Assembly: GCF_000382125.1 (NCBI RefSeq)
Contig: NZ_KB907554.1
Span: forward strand, 41,978 to 105,977
Reading direction: 5' to 3'
DNA from: Eudoraea adriatica DSM 19308
GTDB taxonomy: Bacteria > Bacteroidota > Bacteroidia > Flavobacteriales > Flavobacteriaceae
DNA length: 64,000 nt
The position numbers and the translations under genes are program-made. Shown here piece after piece: positions 1 through 9,135 of this stretch. The first letter of the stretch is position 1. Each line of letters starts with the position of its first letter. The notes below the pieces were generated by a model. The model searched no databases and was not told the origin of the DNA. It was given only the letters and a program-made list of their open reading frames with translations.

Positions 1-183
1 TGCAATTTGTTCCCTGATATAATTTCTGATGTCAGGAAAAGATAGAATTATCCTGTTGTCGCAATAAATTGGAGATTTCCAGCCGGAGGCCCATGTAAAA
101 GGATTTTCTGGTTTCAACTTTATTGCATTAATTTGCAGTAGGAGCTCGGCCGTTTTTGCCGCAGTGTTCTTATCTAAAACCAT
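1..183 (-). CDS. pyrE: Orotate phosphoribosyltransferase, N-terminal part (cut by window edge)
   Basis: Translating the minus strand from the ATG at 183-181 gives 61 open residues to the window edge, beginning [20 protein letters not shown] and including [18 protein letters not shown]. The WxSGxxSPxYxDNR pattern is the N-terminal substrate-binding signature of orotate phosphoribosyltransferase, which joins orotate to PRPP in pyrimidine synthesis in the cytosol. The PRPP-binding loop lies outside the window. The start codon is only 7 bp from the divergent NUDIX gene start, and a TAnnTTTG box at 188-195 lies 4 nt before this ATG. The gene is incomplete only because the window ends. Confidence 0.9.
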   Translation of the reverse strand, partial: MVLDKNTAAKTAELLLQINAIKLKPENPFTWASGWKSPIYCDNRIILSFPDIRNYIREQIA

Positions 184-187
184 TTCA

Positions 188-195
188 CAAATGTA
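188..195 (-). promoter_or_regulatory. Candidate pyrE -7 promoter box
   Basis: The minus strand reads TACATTTG, matching the Bacteroidota -7 consensus TAnnTTTG. It ends 4 nt before the pyrE ATG, so transcription would start at or next to the start codon. It overlaps the first codons of the divergent NUDIX gene. No clear TTG -33 element is visible at the right distance, so support is moderate. Confidence 0.45.
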
Positions 196-778
196 TAAAG
201 TTTTTGTTAAAGATGCCCCTTTGATTTTAACAAACAGACTCTCCGATACCGTGAATGGTGAGTATTTTATGCTGAATGGCCAAGCTATCAATAGTGCAAT
301 AGATGCTCTGGCAAAAAAAAAGATGGAGAGGGCATTTATTTACCACCCCAACCATGAGGAAATTTTAAAAAAGTTTACAAAAAAAATCCCTTTAGAAATT
401 GCTGGTGGAGGCGTGGTGACAAACAAACAGGGTAAAGTGCTATTTATATATAGAAACGATAAATGGGACCTGCCTAAAGGAAAAATAGAAAAAGGCGAAT
501 CCATTGAGGAGTGTGCACTCAGAGAAGTTGAGGAAGAAACCGGGGTAAAAGGGTTGAAGATTGAAAACTTTCTCCGTACCACGTACCACATTTTTAAAAG
601 AAACGGAACCTACAAGCTCAAGGAAGTGCATTGGTATGCTATGAAAACCAATTACAAGGGAAAGCTGGTAGGTCAAAAAAGCGAGGGGATAGAAAAAGTA
701 AAATGGAAAGGTCCTCAAAAAATTCATAAGGCCCTGGAAAATTCTTATACTAATATAAGATCACTATTTGCAGATTAG
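191..778 (+). CDS. NUDIX hydrolase
   Basis: A 195-residue cytosolic protein. The NUDIX box begins near residue 97 (GKIEKGES) and continues with REVEEETGV, giving the full G-x5-E-x7-REUxEExGU arrangement of Mg2+-binding and catalytic glutamates. The family hydrolyses nucleoside diphosphates linked to another group; the substrate cannot be told from sequence. The first ~70 residues are an extra N-terminal segment not belonging to the NUDIX fold. I chose the ATG at 191 rather than a TTG at 164, because 164 would overlap the coding start of pyrE. Bacteroidota often carry this gene next to pyrE; a house-cleaning role is inference. Confidence 0.88.
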   Translation: MYKVFVKDAPLILTNRLSDTVNGEYFMLNGQAINSAIDALAKKKMERAFIYHPNHEEILKKFTKKIPLEIAGGGVVTNKQGKVLFIYRNDKWDLPKGKIEKGESIEECALREVEEETGVKGLKIENFLRTTYHIFKRNGTYKLKEVHWYAMKTNYKGKLVGQKSEGIEKVKWKGPQKIHKALENSYTNIRSLFAD

Positions 779-792
779 TTTTGTTTTACACC

Positions 793-2544
793 TTAATGCG
801 TATCCTTCGGTATGCGATAGACCGGATACAGCAAATGGGCAGCTTCGTAATATTTTGATTTTATATAAATCCAATGCAATTGGTCATATGCATTTTGGCT
901 AAAGGCCTCATCCGTATCCTTCTTAAATTGAAAGCTCTCATGAAGTTTGGGATTATTTTCCAATATTTTCAGAGCAAGATCCTCGAATACATATGGAGAG
1001 AAATTTTCTTTTTGCTGCAAAATAGGATCAAAAAAATTCCAGTTGAAAAAAGAATCTACAGCGGCAGGCTCCAGCGCTTCAATTATGTATCTGATCCCTG
1101 ACTGATCTGTAGGAATTATATAATCGCCTGCATATAAATTCACTTGTTTCTTTGAGCACGAAACCATTGTGTTATAGTGGGGGTAATGTCCTTCATAGGC
1201 GTAACCCCTTGTTTTGTAATCTTTTATTTTATAGACTTCTGCCATTAGTGCTGTGTCTTCTTTTACAATAGAATATGAAATTTTATTTAAATCCATAAGA
1301 TCTATAACTTTATTCCATGCCTTACCTACTATATATGCCTCGGGAATTGTCACGGAATCTTTAGGCATAAAAGTGTCGTAGTAGGTAACTTTTTTATTAT
1401 ATGGTTTGCTGCGGTCATATTTTAATCTTGGCAAGCCGGTAACCTTGCTTTCAATGGTGTCTGCTTCGTAGCCTTTGAAATTGAGCGTTGTAGTGCGCGT
1501 TGAATCTATTTCCCAGGACAAGGGGTAATGGCTCCAATTCTTTCGATTGTTCCCTAAATCATCTCGTAATTCTTTTATTTTTTTACTTTGAGTTTCTGCA
1601 ACTAACATAACCCTGTTTAAAAAAGCATAGGTTCCTTTTACTCTTTGCTCATAGGGTTTAAGCATATGTGTTTCCAACATCATCCCCAGGGTACCCCATA
1701 GGGTTGTGTAACCCGTAGAATATCTCGGATGGTCCATAAACTGAGAGAATCCGTTTTCAGGCACTTCATTATACACGTTTACAAATGGCGTTATATCCCA
1801 GCCATCTTCTGAGAGCGATGCTTCTATGGCTGGTTTAAATTCATGCTGCAAATAGGCCCCTATTTTATCTCCCAACTTGTTATGCTGGGTAAAAAGATGG
1901 GTAAGGGAGTATTGATAGTCGGCGCCATTGCTGACATGCGTATCAATAAAAATATCAGGCTTAATCAAATGAAAGATTTCAACAAAGGTCCGGGTATTCT
2001 TTGTGTCATTTTTAATAAAATCTCTATTCAGATCATAGTTTTTGGAATTCCCGCGAAACCCATATTCTTCAGGCCCATTCTGATTTACCCTTGATGTAGA
2101 ATTGCGATTCAAAGCACCTCCTATATTGAAGATAGGTATGGATACAACAACAACATTCTTTGGTGCAGGAAGTTTTCCTAGCCCGAGGTCTCTAAATAAA
2201 AGCATGCTGGCGTCCACACCGTCACTTTCGCCGGGATGAATACCATTATTAATTAATATAATAGTCTTTTTTTGTCCTATTTTGTTAAAGTTGAAGTCGG
2301 CTTCAGGATTGTAGGTAACCACATGGAGAGGATGCCCACTATCTGTTTCACCAATGGTCTGTATATTAATTTCCGGAAATTCTCTGGCTAAGGCAATATA
2401 AAAATCAAGGGCCTCGGTGTACGTAGCTGTTTTTCTGCCTTCAGCGGATTCAAAGGGGGTAATAAATTCAGTTTTTCTGTCTTCTTGTTTATTTTCGCAA
2501 GAAATAAGAGCTGCACATAAAATGAAAACTAAGAGCCGTTTCAT
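793..2544 (-). CDS. M14-family zinc carboxypeptidase lipoprotein
   Basis: A 583-residue exported protein. Starting at the ATG at 2544 gives MKRLLVFILCAALISCENK, a signal peptide with a lipobox cysteine; an upstream start at 2592 would spoil the signal. The M14 zinc site is visible: HPGES (His and Glu ligands) and later DTHVSNG (third His), with DLNRDF between them and LETHML as the likely catalytic Glu region. The protein probably cleaves peptides or peptidoglycan-type amide bonds outside the cytoplasm; substrate unknown. It has a long C-terminal region after the peptidase domain. The gene follows the receiver gene with a 64-bp gap and converges on the NUDIX gene with 14 bp between stops. Confidence 0.85.
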   Translation of the reverse strand: MKRLLVFILCAALISCENKQEDRKTEFITPFESAEGRKTATYTEALDFYIALAREFPEINIQTIGETDSGHPLHVVTYNPEADFNFNKIGQKKTIILINNGIHPGESDGVDASMLLFRDLGLGKLPAPKNVVVVSIPIFNIGGALNRNSTSRVNQNGPEEYGFRGNSKNYDLNRDFIKNDTKNTRTFVEIFHLIKPDIFIDTHVSNGADYQYSLTHLFTQHNKLGDKIGAYLQHEFKPAIEASLSEDGWDITPFVNVYNEVPENGFSQFMDHPRYSTGYTTLWGTLGMMLETHMLKPYEQRVKGTYAFLNRVMLVAETQSKKIKELRDDLGNNRKNWSHYPLSWEIDSTRTTTLNFKGYEADTIESKVTGLPRLKYDRSKPYNKKVTYYDTFMPKDSVTIPEAYIVGKAWNKVIDLMDLNKISYSIVKEDTALMAEVYKIKDYKTRGYAYEGHYPHYNTMVSCSKKQVNLYAGDYIIPTDQSGIRYIIEALEPAAVDSFFNWNFFDPILQQKENFSPYVFEDLALKILENNPKLHESFQFKKDTDEAFSQNAYDQLHWIYIKSKYYEAAHLLYPVYRIPKDTH

Positions 2545-2608
2545 GAAGTTTGCAAAATAAATTCTGATAAATCCCTTATCAAAATTAAACAAAATTCCGG
2601 CTTATAAT

Positions 2609-3013
2609 TTATGCTGCCCTGGTAATCTCCTCAATTTCCTTTTTTTGTATTGGTTTATTTTTATAATCTATTATGTGGTGTGTCCTTGTCATATAGTATC
2701 TCCAGTTTTCCTTGTCAGCCGGGTCTATGGACGAAGTTAAAATGTTGATTCTTATTTTATGGGTAATTGGCAGTTTTATAAATTCCTCCAGAAATTGCCA
2801 ACCATCCATTATAGGCATATTTATATCTAAAAATATGACCTCTGGTATCACTCCCTTATTATTCATAATGCTTTTAAAATCATCAATGGCCTCTTTTCCA
2901 TTCACATAACTTCTAATATTTTCACTTACACCTAAAGTATTGAGCATTCTTTTAACACCAAATACCGTTATGGGATCATCATCTATTATGGCTATGGATT
3001 TAAGTTTTGTCAT
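2609..3013 (-). CDS. Single-domain response regulator (CheY-like receiver)
   Basis: A 134-residue stand-alone receiver domain. The acidic triplet is at residues 11-13 (IIDDDP), the phosphoacceptor is Asp63 in FLDINMP, the switch residues are Thr93/Ser94, and the conserved Lys120 is in YKNKP. There is no output domain, so it must act through protein contacts or as a phosphorelay intermediate. It overlaps the 3' end of the histidine kinase gene by 14 bp, so the two are almost certainly co-transcribed partners. Such stand-alone receivers beside multi-PAS kinases are common in Flavobacteriia; the signal and target are unknown. Confidence 0.9.
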   Translation of the reverse strand: MTKLKSIAIIDDDPITVFGVKRMLNTLGVSENIRSYVNGKEAIDDFKSIMNNKGVIPEVIFLDINMPIMDGWQFLEEFIKLPITHKIRINILTSSIDPADKENWRYYMTRTHHIIDYKNKPIQKKEIEEITRAA

Positions 3014-5657
3014 TAAAATATATGTTAAACGTAGTTCCCTTATTCACTTCACTGCAAGCCATAACCTTTCCATTCATGGCTTCTATTTGATTTTTGGTAA
3101 TATATAAGCCAATGCCCCGTGCATCTGAATTATCATGGAATGTTTTGTACATTCCAAATAATTTTTCACCATATTTATTCAAATCAATACCCAGTCCGTT
3201 ATCTTCAATACTTAAAATAGTATATTTTTCATTTTTGGATACAGTTAATTTTATGATCGGATTACGGTTGTCGTCCTTATACTTTACAGCATTGGTAATA
3301 AAGTTCATAAGTATGCTGTCTATATATGCCGGTATTACTTTAATATAAGTTTCATCGGGTATTTTATTTATAATTTTAGCCTTATTCTTCTTAAGAAATG
3401 CCGCTAAATTTTTCTCAGCAGCAGCAACCTTTTCGTTTAAATTAACTGGTTTTTTGTCCAGATTCAGATTAGTACTTATGGCAACTACTTCGTTTAAGTT
3501 GTCCAGGGTCTCCAAAAGGTTATCGGAGGCTTCGGTAAGCATTTTTATCAGATTCGCCTGTTCGTTCGCATCTTTTTCATCAACCAGAAATTCCAACAAC
3601 ATGGAAAAATTTGCTGTGTGGGACCTTAAATTGTGAGATACGATATGTGCAAAATTGATTAATTGTTTGTTTTGAATTGAAGTAACGTTTATAAGGTCTC
3701 TGAGTTCCTGTTCCTGCTGTTTCAGATCAGAGATATCCATGCTAATGCCGATCAGGCCGCTGGCCTTGCCATCAGGGCCAATAAGCGGGATTTTAGAAGT
3801 CATAAATCTGATTAAACTCCCGTCTTTCTTTACGCTTATCGTTTCTTTTCCCAAGATTGGTTTTAAACTATTCATTACGCTTAGGTCTTCCTCCCTTGAA
3901 ATTAATGCGGATTTTTCATCATAAAAATCAAAATCATTCTTACCTAAAACCTCGGCTTCTTCCTTAAAACCACAATAAATTATTTCTGATTTATTAACCA
4001 ATACCTTCCGGGATTCCAAATCTTTTATATAGACATTCAGCGGTAGGTTGTCTATAAGTGTTTTTAATAGTTTTTGTTCGCCCCTGATTTGTTTTTCTTT
4101 TTTCTTTACTTCCGAAATGTCCTGCGCTGTGGACCAAAGCAGCTTTCTGCCTTTTTTGTTACCCACCAAGGACCCACTAATCAAAACAGGATAAGTTGTT
4201 CCGTCCTTTCTGCTAAACAGATGTTGAAAAGGACCATAAGTCCCTTTTAAATCTACTTCCTTTAAAAAATTAATTAATTTATGCTTTGAAGAATCCGGCA
4301 CAAGATCGGGGTACCTTAAATGTTCCATATCTCCTTTGCCATATGCCGTGGCCTTTTCAAAGGAACTGTTAAAATCCAGGATTTCACCGGTTTCAAAATC
4401 ACTAAGTATATAGGCAATTGGAGATAGCTCATATAAGGATCTAAATTTCTGCTCACTTATTTTCAGCTTCTGTCGAGCCTCAACCATTTCTTTTATCATA
4501 CGCCCCTCGGCCAAAAGAGATACTACTTTACCATTTTCGTTGTGTATAGGTTTTAAACTGAAATCTACCGGAATGGGCTGTTTATTTTTATCCAGAACCA
4601 CTATCTCACTTCGCATAAATTCTCCCCGTGCTGCGGCTGCAATAACTTGTTTCAACCCTTCCTTTACCATGTCGGGGATTGGCCACCAGTAGGCATCCCA
4701 AAACTTCCTTTTAACGATGGCCTCCTGCTTAAGGCCGGAAAATTGTAAAGCTGTTTCGTTTATTTCAAGAAATGTGCCTTCTGTATCCAAAATGCCCGTA
4801 AACTGGTAAGAGGAATTAAATATGCTGCTGAAAATACGTTCTTGTTCTTCTGTTTTAGCCTTGTTCATTACTTCATCGGTAATGTCCTGGAAGGTCCCGA
4901 TCATACCCAAAAACTTATCATTTTTAAATACCGGTTTTCCCGTGGCGATAACAGATATTTCCTTTCCTTTAGCTGTTATTAATTGTAAGGTTTCATTCCA
5001 GGTTACTCCTTTTGTCATGGCATTGTCGACGGCCATGGCTATCGTGTTCCGGCTGTACCCTTCTTTATAAAAAGAAATACCGCTTTCCATATCCGGTTCA
5101 AAACCCTCAGCTACTTCATGCAGTTTTTTGGTGATTTTACACCAGGTTAATCTATCCTTTATCGCATCGTACTCCCAACTTCCAATTTTGGATATTTTAG
5201 ACTTATCCTTTAGTAAAACTTCAAGCTTTTCTAACTTAATGTCGTCAAAAATAGTATCCGTAATATCCTTTGATTGAATAATTACCCCGATAATGTTTTC
5301 CCGCTCATCATACCAGGGGACATTTACCCACTCAAACCACTTTTCATTATTTTGGGAATCATAAAAATTTTCTACACCCGAAAGCATAGCTTTACCTTTT
5401 ATTATGCTATTTAGATCCTTTTTCCAGGATTTGCTGATGTCCTCAAAGAGTTCAAATAGCGACATACCAATGACATCCCTGTTGCTAAAATCAAAATCCG
5501 TAACCCACTTATCGGAAGCATGGATTATTTTAAATTTAGTATTGACAAATGCCATTGGAACAGGCAATTGTTTTATTAAGTAGTTATTAGAAGACGTTTG
5601 AGTTTCGGGCAACATACTACCGTAATTTCCTACTAAAGTAATCCGATTATCCATCAT
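3000..5657 (-). CDS. Multi-PAS sensor histidine kinase
   Basis: An 885-residue protein without a membrane segment, so probably a cytosolic sensor. About five PAS/PAC-type segments fill residues ~25-650 (each closing with motifs such as GVIIQSKDITD, GMIGTFQDITDE, WSTAQDISEVKK and GLIGISMDISDL). The kinase core follows: phosphoacceptor His675 in IVSHNLRSH, N box FITNAVKY near 786, G1 box EDNGLGID and G2 box RGIGLYITK. It phosphorylates itself and presumably the receiver encoded by the overlapping downstream gene. Two ATG codons (5657 and 5654) are possible starts. A 7+2+7 bp inverted repeat at 5653-5668 covers them. The ligands sensed are unknown. Confidence 0.9.
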   Translation of the reverse strand: MMDNRITLVGNYGSMLPETQTSSNNYLIKQLPVPMAFVNTKFKIIHASDKWVTDFDFSNRDVIGMSLFELFEDISKSWKKDLNSIIKGKAMLSGVENFYDSQNNEKWFEWVNVPWYDERENIIGVIIQSKDITDTIFDDIKLEKLEVLLKDKSKISKIGSWEYDAIKDRLTWCKITKKLHEVAEGFEPDMESGISFYKEGYSRNTIAMAVDNAMTKGVTWNETLQLITAKGKEISVIATGKPVFKNDKFLGMIGTFQDITDEVMNKAKTEEQERIFSSIFNSSYQFTGILDTEGTFLEINETALQFSGLKQEAIVKRKFWDAYWWPIPDMVKEGLKQVIAAAARGEFMRSEIVVLDKNKQPIPVDFSLKPIHNENGKVVSLLAEGRMIKEMVEARQKLKISEQKFRSLYELSPIAYILSDFETGEILDFNSSFEKATAYGKGDMEHLRYPDLVPDSSKHKLINFLKEVDLKGTYGPFQHLFSRKDGTTYPVLISGSLVGNKKGRKLLWSTAQDISEVKKKEKQIRGEQKLLKTLIDNLPLNVYIKDLESRKVLVNKSEIIYCGFKEEAEVLGKNDFDFYDEKSALISREEDLSVMNSLKPILGKETISVKKDGSLIRFMTSKIPLIGPDGKASGLIGISMDISDLKQQEQELRDLINVTSIQNKQLINFAHIVSHNLRSHTANFSMLLEFLVDEKDANEQANLIKMLTEASDNLLETLDNLNEVVAISTNLNLDKKPVNLNEKVAAAEKNLAAFLKKNKAKIINKIPDETYIKVIPAYIDSILMNFITNAVKYKDDNRNPIIKLTVSKNEKYTILSIEDNGLGIDLNKYGEKLFGMYKTFHDNSDARGIGLYITKNQIEAMNGKVMACSEVNKGTTFNIYFNDKT

Positions 5658-5846
5658 TGGTCAATGATTGTTGTGAACTGCACCAAACTAGTTGTGTGAC
5701 TTCAATTTTACATGGAGTACCCGATAAAATAACTTAAAAAGTCAGTAAAATCCTACTAAAATAGAATATTTTATGAAATAAATGGAATTAAATTACAAAG
5801 AGAAAAGCTCTGAAGGAACAATAAATAATAGCTTTATCGACAAATT

Positions 5847-6302
5847 TCAGGATAATTTAACAGTTTTTGGTACCAAAACGCTATAATCCCCACCATTTCT
5901 AATTACATCTCTTACAATGGACGAACTGATATAGGATTTACCGGAAGCCGTCAGGAGAAAGACGGTTTCAATTTCTGAAAGCTTTCTGTTGGTATGTGCA
6001 ATAGCTTTTTCAAATTCAAAATCTGCGGGATTCCGCAAACCACGAAGGATGTATCCGGCATTAACCTTCTTGCAGAAATCTATGGTCAGGCCTTCATAAG
6101 TCATAATCCTGATTTTGGGTTCATCTTTGAAGGCTTCTGAAATAAATTTCATCCTTTCTTCAAGCGAGAACATATATTTTTTTTCGGCATTTATGCCTAT
6201 AGCAATTATTAATTCATCAAACAGAATTATTCCCCTTTCAATAATATCGGAATGGCCCAATGTAATTGGGTCAAAAGAACCGGGAAAAATAGCACGCTTC
6301 AT
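5847..6302 (-). CDS. coaD: Phosphopantetheine adenylyltransferase
   Basis: A 151-residue cytosolic enzyme that transfers AMP from ATP to 4'-phosphopantetheine, the penultimate step of coenzyme A synthesis. The N-terminus has the nucleotidyltransferase motif FPGSFDPITLGHSDI with the TxGH histidine pair; the C-terminal signature YISSSIVRDV corresponds to the ISSTxxR motif of the family. Length is normal. It lies 35 bp downstream of ddl and is probably in the same transcript. Confidence 0.96.
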   Translation of the reverse strand: MKRAIFPGSFDPITLGHSDIIERGIILFDELIIAIGINAEKKYMFSLEERMKFISEAFKDEPKIRIMTYEGLTIDFCKKVNAGYILRGLRNPADFEFEKAIAHTNRKLSEIETVFLLTASGKSYISSSIVRDVIRNGGDYSVLVPKTVKLS

Positions 6303-6337
6303 TAGGATTCTTGGTTTAACAGTTAAATGTAATCAAT

Positions 6338-7312
6338 TTACTCCAATGCTTCGGTAATAGCGTTTTCAAAAAGTTCCGGTAAACCTATACCTGCTTTCCG
6401 TGCCTGTTGGGGTAAGATACTCTCTTCTGTTAAGCCCGGGGTAGTATTCATCTCCAGCATATAAGGCTCATTGCCTATCAAAATAAATTCGCTTCTTGAA
6501 AATCCTTTCATTTTTAAAATGTCATAAACCTTCTTTGCCTGTCGCATTGTGTTTTCTTCCTGAGATCTGGTTAAACGGGCCGGGGTTATTTCCTTTGATT
6601 TTCCTTCATATTTGGCTTCATAATCAAAAAAATCATTATCTGTTATTATTTCTGTTATAGGCAAGACAAGGGTTTTTCCTTTAAAGGTTATAACTCCGAC
6701 CGAAACTTCCGTGCCGTCAAGAAAAGACTCAATAATAATTTCATCATCCTCATGAAATGCCTTATCAATTGCCGCTTGTAGTTCTTTTTTCTTATAAACT
6801 TTGGAGATTCCAAAACTGCTCCCTGCTTTATTTGCTTTGACAAAGCAAGGAAGCCCCACTTTCTCCAGAATAGCGTCATGATCCATAGTATCTCCCAAAT
6901 TCAGGTAATACGAATTGGCTGCTTTAATACCGTAAGGATTAAGGGTACTTAATAAATCTCTTTTATTAAATGTCAGCGCCGCCTGATAATGATTGCATGA
7001 AGTGTGCGGAATTCCTAAAAGAGCAAAGTAAGCCTGCATTAATCCATCTTCTCCCGGGGAACCATGAATTGCATTAAACACGCAATCGAACCTAAGAAGC
7101 CGATTTCCAATCGTTACAGAAAAATCATGCCTGTTTACTGGTAGTTCATTTTCTTCTTCATCCAGGTAAACCCATTTTTCTTTGGAAATAATAATTCGAT
7201 AGGCATTAAATTTCTGCTTATCTAAATATTTAAAGACTACATTGCCGCTTTTTATTGAGATTTTGTACTCGCTGGAATAGCCACCCATAATGATGGCAAT
7301 ATTTTTTTTCAT
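6338..7312 (-). CDS. ddl: D-alanine--D-alanine ligase
   Basis: A 324-residue ATP-grasp enzyme that joins two D-Ala residues for peptidoglycan precursor synthesis in the cytosol. Visible motifs are IMGGYSSE at the N-terminus, HGSPGEDG (substrate region), the ATP-grasp segment CFVKANKAGSSFGISK, and the C-terminal metal-binding signature EMNTTPGLTEES. Length is normal for Ddl. It is followed at 35 bp by coaD. It is divergent from the PASTA protein gene, with 109 bp between starts. Confidence 0.95.
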   Translation of the reverse strand: MKKNIAIIMGGYSSEYKISIKSGNVVFKYLDKQKFNAYRIIISKEKWVYLDEEENELPVNRHDFSVTIGNRLLRFDCVFNAIHGSPGEDGLMQAYFALLGIPHTSCNHYQAALTFNKRDLLSTLNPYGIKAANSYYLNLGDTMDHDAILEKVGLPCFVKANKAGSSFGISKVYKKKELQAAIDKAFHEDDEIIIESFLDGTEVSVGVITFKGKTLVLPITEIITDNDFFDYEAKYEGKSKEITPARLTRSQEENTMRQAKKVYDILKMKGFSRSEFILIGNEPYMLEMNTTPGLTEESILPQQARKAGIGLPELFENAITEALE

Positions 7313-7392
7313 CTTATGTTATCTATGCAAGCTCTTGACCTATGACAACAAATATCACGATTTTAACGTAAATAAAAAATGATAGGGTTTCC

Positions 7393-7400
7393 TATCTTTG
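7393..7400 (+). promoter_or_regulatory. Candidate -7 promoter box for the PASTA-rluD transcript
   Basis: TATCTTTG matches TAnnTTTG and lies 21 nt upstream of the ATG at 7422, giving a short A-rich leader. No good TTG -33 element is seen. Confidence 0.5.
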
Positions 7401-7421
7401 TATCAGACATAAAAAAATGCA

Positions 7422-8009
7422 ATGAAGAATTTTTGGAATTTTCTTAGAAGTAAAGTTTTTCTGATAAATATAGGACTTGCTCTTCTGGCAATAGTAGTTT
7501 TATCTGTTATTGCCCTGCAGTGGTTGAAAAGGTCTACGAACCATGGAGAATTTATTGAGGTCCCTGATCTTTCAAAGTTATCCGTAATGGAAATGAGGGG
7601 CGTTATCGAGGATGCGAATTTACGTTATGAGGTATTGGATTCTGCTAATTTTAACCCTGATTATCCCAGGTTTTCCATTATTGAACAGGATCCGCCTGCC
7701 GGAAACAAAGTAAAGGAAAATAGAAAAATATATATTACCGTTAATCCTTCCGGTTATAAAAAAGTAACGGTACCAAATATTATTCAGGTTACACAGCGCA
7801 ATGCTGAATCTATGCTTCGGGCAGTAGGATTGGATGTTGAGCGCATTACCTATATTGATGAGTTGGGGAAGGATATGGTATATTATATCAGATATAAGGG
7901 AAAAACTATCAATCCCGGTGATAAAATTCAGAAGACTTCAAAAATTGAGCTGGTCTGCGGAAACGGAACTATTACGGGCCAGGCCAAAGTTAAAGCCGAT
8001 TCGGAATAA
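7422..8009 (+). CDS. Membrane-anchored PASTA-domain protein
   Basis: A 195-residue protein with a short cytosolic N-terminus, one transmembrane helix at about residues 13-31, and two extracytoplasmic PASTA domains (about 40-110 and 112-182; each starts with a V-P-(D/N)-(L/I) motif: EVPDLSKLS and TVPNIIQVT, with QDPPAG in the first). PASTA domains bind peptidoglycan stem peptides or beta-lactams in other bacteria. There is no kinase or transpeptidase domain here, so it is not a PknB or PBP. It ends 3 bp before the pseudouridine synthase gene and follows a divergent ddl gene, so a cell-wall role is plausible but inferred. Confidence 0.85.
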   Translation: MKNFWNFLRSKVFLINIGLALLAIVVLSVIALQWLKRSTNHGEFIEVPDLSKLSVMEMRGVIEDANLRYEVLDSANFNPDYPRFSIIEQDPPAGNKVKENRKIYITVNPSGYKKVTVPNIIQVTQRNAESMLRAVGLDVERITYIDELGKDMVYYIRYKGKTINPGDKIQKTSKIELVCGNGTITGQAKVKADSE

Positions 8010-8012
8010 GAA

Positions 8013-9038
8013 ATGGCACTTAACAACACTTCAGATCCTGAAGAGGATGAGCTTTACGAGCATTATAGTTTTGTTGCTTCCAAAGGGCAGGACCCTTTGC
8101 GTGTAGATAAGTTTCTAATGAACTTTATAGAAAATGCAACCCGGAATAAAATTCAAACTGCCGCAAAGGAAGGACATATATGGGTTAACAAATGCGTTGT
8201 AAAACAAAACTACAAAGTTAAGGCGGGGGATGAAGTTAAAGTGCTTTTTGAACACCCCCCTTATGAGTTTTTATTGACTCCTGAAGACATACATTTGGAT
8301 ATAGTCTATGAAGACGAAAGCCTGCTCGTGGTTAACAAACCTGCGGGCATGGTAGTGCATCCCGGACATGGCAATTATTCCGGCACTTTGATAAATGCAT
8401 TGCTATATCATATTAAAAATTTACCCGTAAATTCTGATGAAAGACCGGGTCTTGTTCATCGTATTGATAAAGATACTTCGGGACTGCTGGTCATTGCCAA
8501 GACTGAGCAGGCTATGACGCATCTGGCCAAGCAGTTTTTTGATAAAACCAGCGAGAGGGAGTATATAGCATTGGTTTGGGGGAATATAGAAGAAGATGAA
8601 GGTACTGTTGAAGGACATATTGACCGCAACCCGAAAAATCGACTTCAAATGCAGGTTTTCCCTGAAGGGGATAAAGGGAAAGAAGCCATTACTCATTATA
8701 AGGTTTTGGAACGTTTGGGATATGTTACTCTTGTTTCCTGCAAGCTGGAGACCGGAAGGACGCACCAGATCAGGGTACATATGAAGCATATTGGCCACAC
8801 TATTTTTAATGATGAACGCTATGGAGGTAATAAAATATTGAAAGGGACTACATTTACTAAATACAAACAATTTGTAGAAAATGCTTTTAAAATACTGCCC
8901 AGACAGGCATTACATGCTAAAACCCTGGGGTTTATACATCCGGTAAGTGGTAAAATGATGCGTTTTGATAGTGAGTTGCCGGATGATATGGCAAATTGCG
9001 TTGAGAAGTGGAGGCATTATTCACGACATTCCCAGTAG
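8013..9038 (+). CDS. rluD: RluA/RluD-family 23S rRNA pseudouridine synthase
   Basis: A 341-residue enzyme with an N-terminal S4 RNA-binding domain (about 25-90: RVDKFLMNFIEN, GHIWVNKCVVKQNYKVKAGD) and a catalytic domain containing HRIDKDTSGLLVIAK, whose Asp is the nucleophile, and later CKLETGRTHQIRVHM and ERYGG. It isomerises uridine to pseudouridine in RNA, probably large-subunit rRNA. Whether it is strictly RluD orthologous is an assumption based on domain layout and length. It is translationally close to the PASTA gene. Confidence 0.9.
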   Translation: MALNNTSDPEEDELYEHYSFVASKGQDPLRVDKFLMNFIENATRNKIQTAAKEGHIWVNKCVVKQNYKVKAGDEVKVLFEHPPYEFLLTPEDIHLDIVYEDESLLVVNKPAGMVVHPGHGNYSGTLINALLYHIKNLPVNSDERPGLVHRIDKDTSGLLVIAKTEQAMTHLAKQFFDKTSEREYIALVWGNIEEDEGTVEGHIDRNPKNRLQMQVFPEGDKGKEAITHYKVLERLGYVTLVSCKLETGRTHQIRVHMKHIGHTIFNDERYGGNKILKGTTFTKYKQFVENAFKILPRQALHAKTLGFIHPVSGKMMRFDSELPDDMANCVEKWRHYSRHSQ

Positions 9039-9135
9039 CAATAAATTTCGTCGATAGGAGTATTGAAAAGTCTTTTCACTCTTAGTAAGGAATTCACAAA
9101 AATCCTCTTTACTTTTATCTTTAAATTATTGAATT

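Noticed and set aside
164..190. Extension of the NUDIX protein to a start at 164
   Set aside because: It would overlap the pyrE start codon region, and the ATG at 191 gives a natural beginning.
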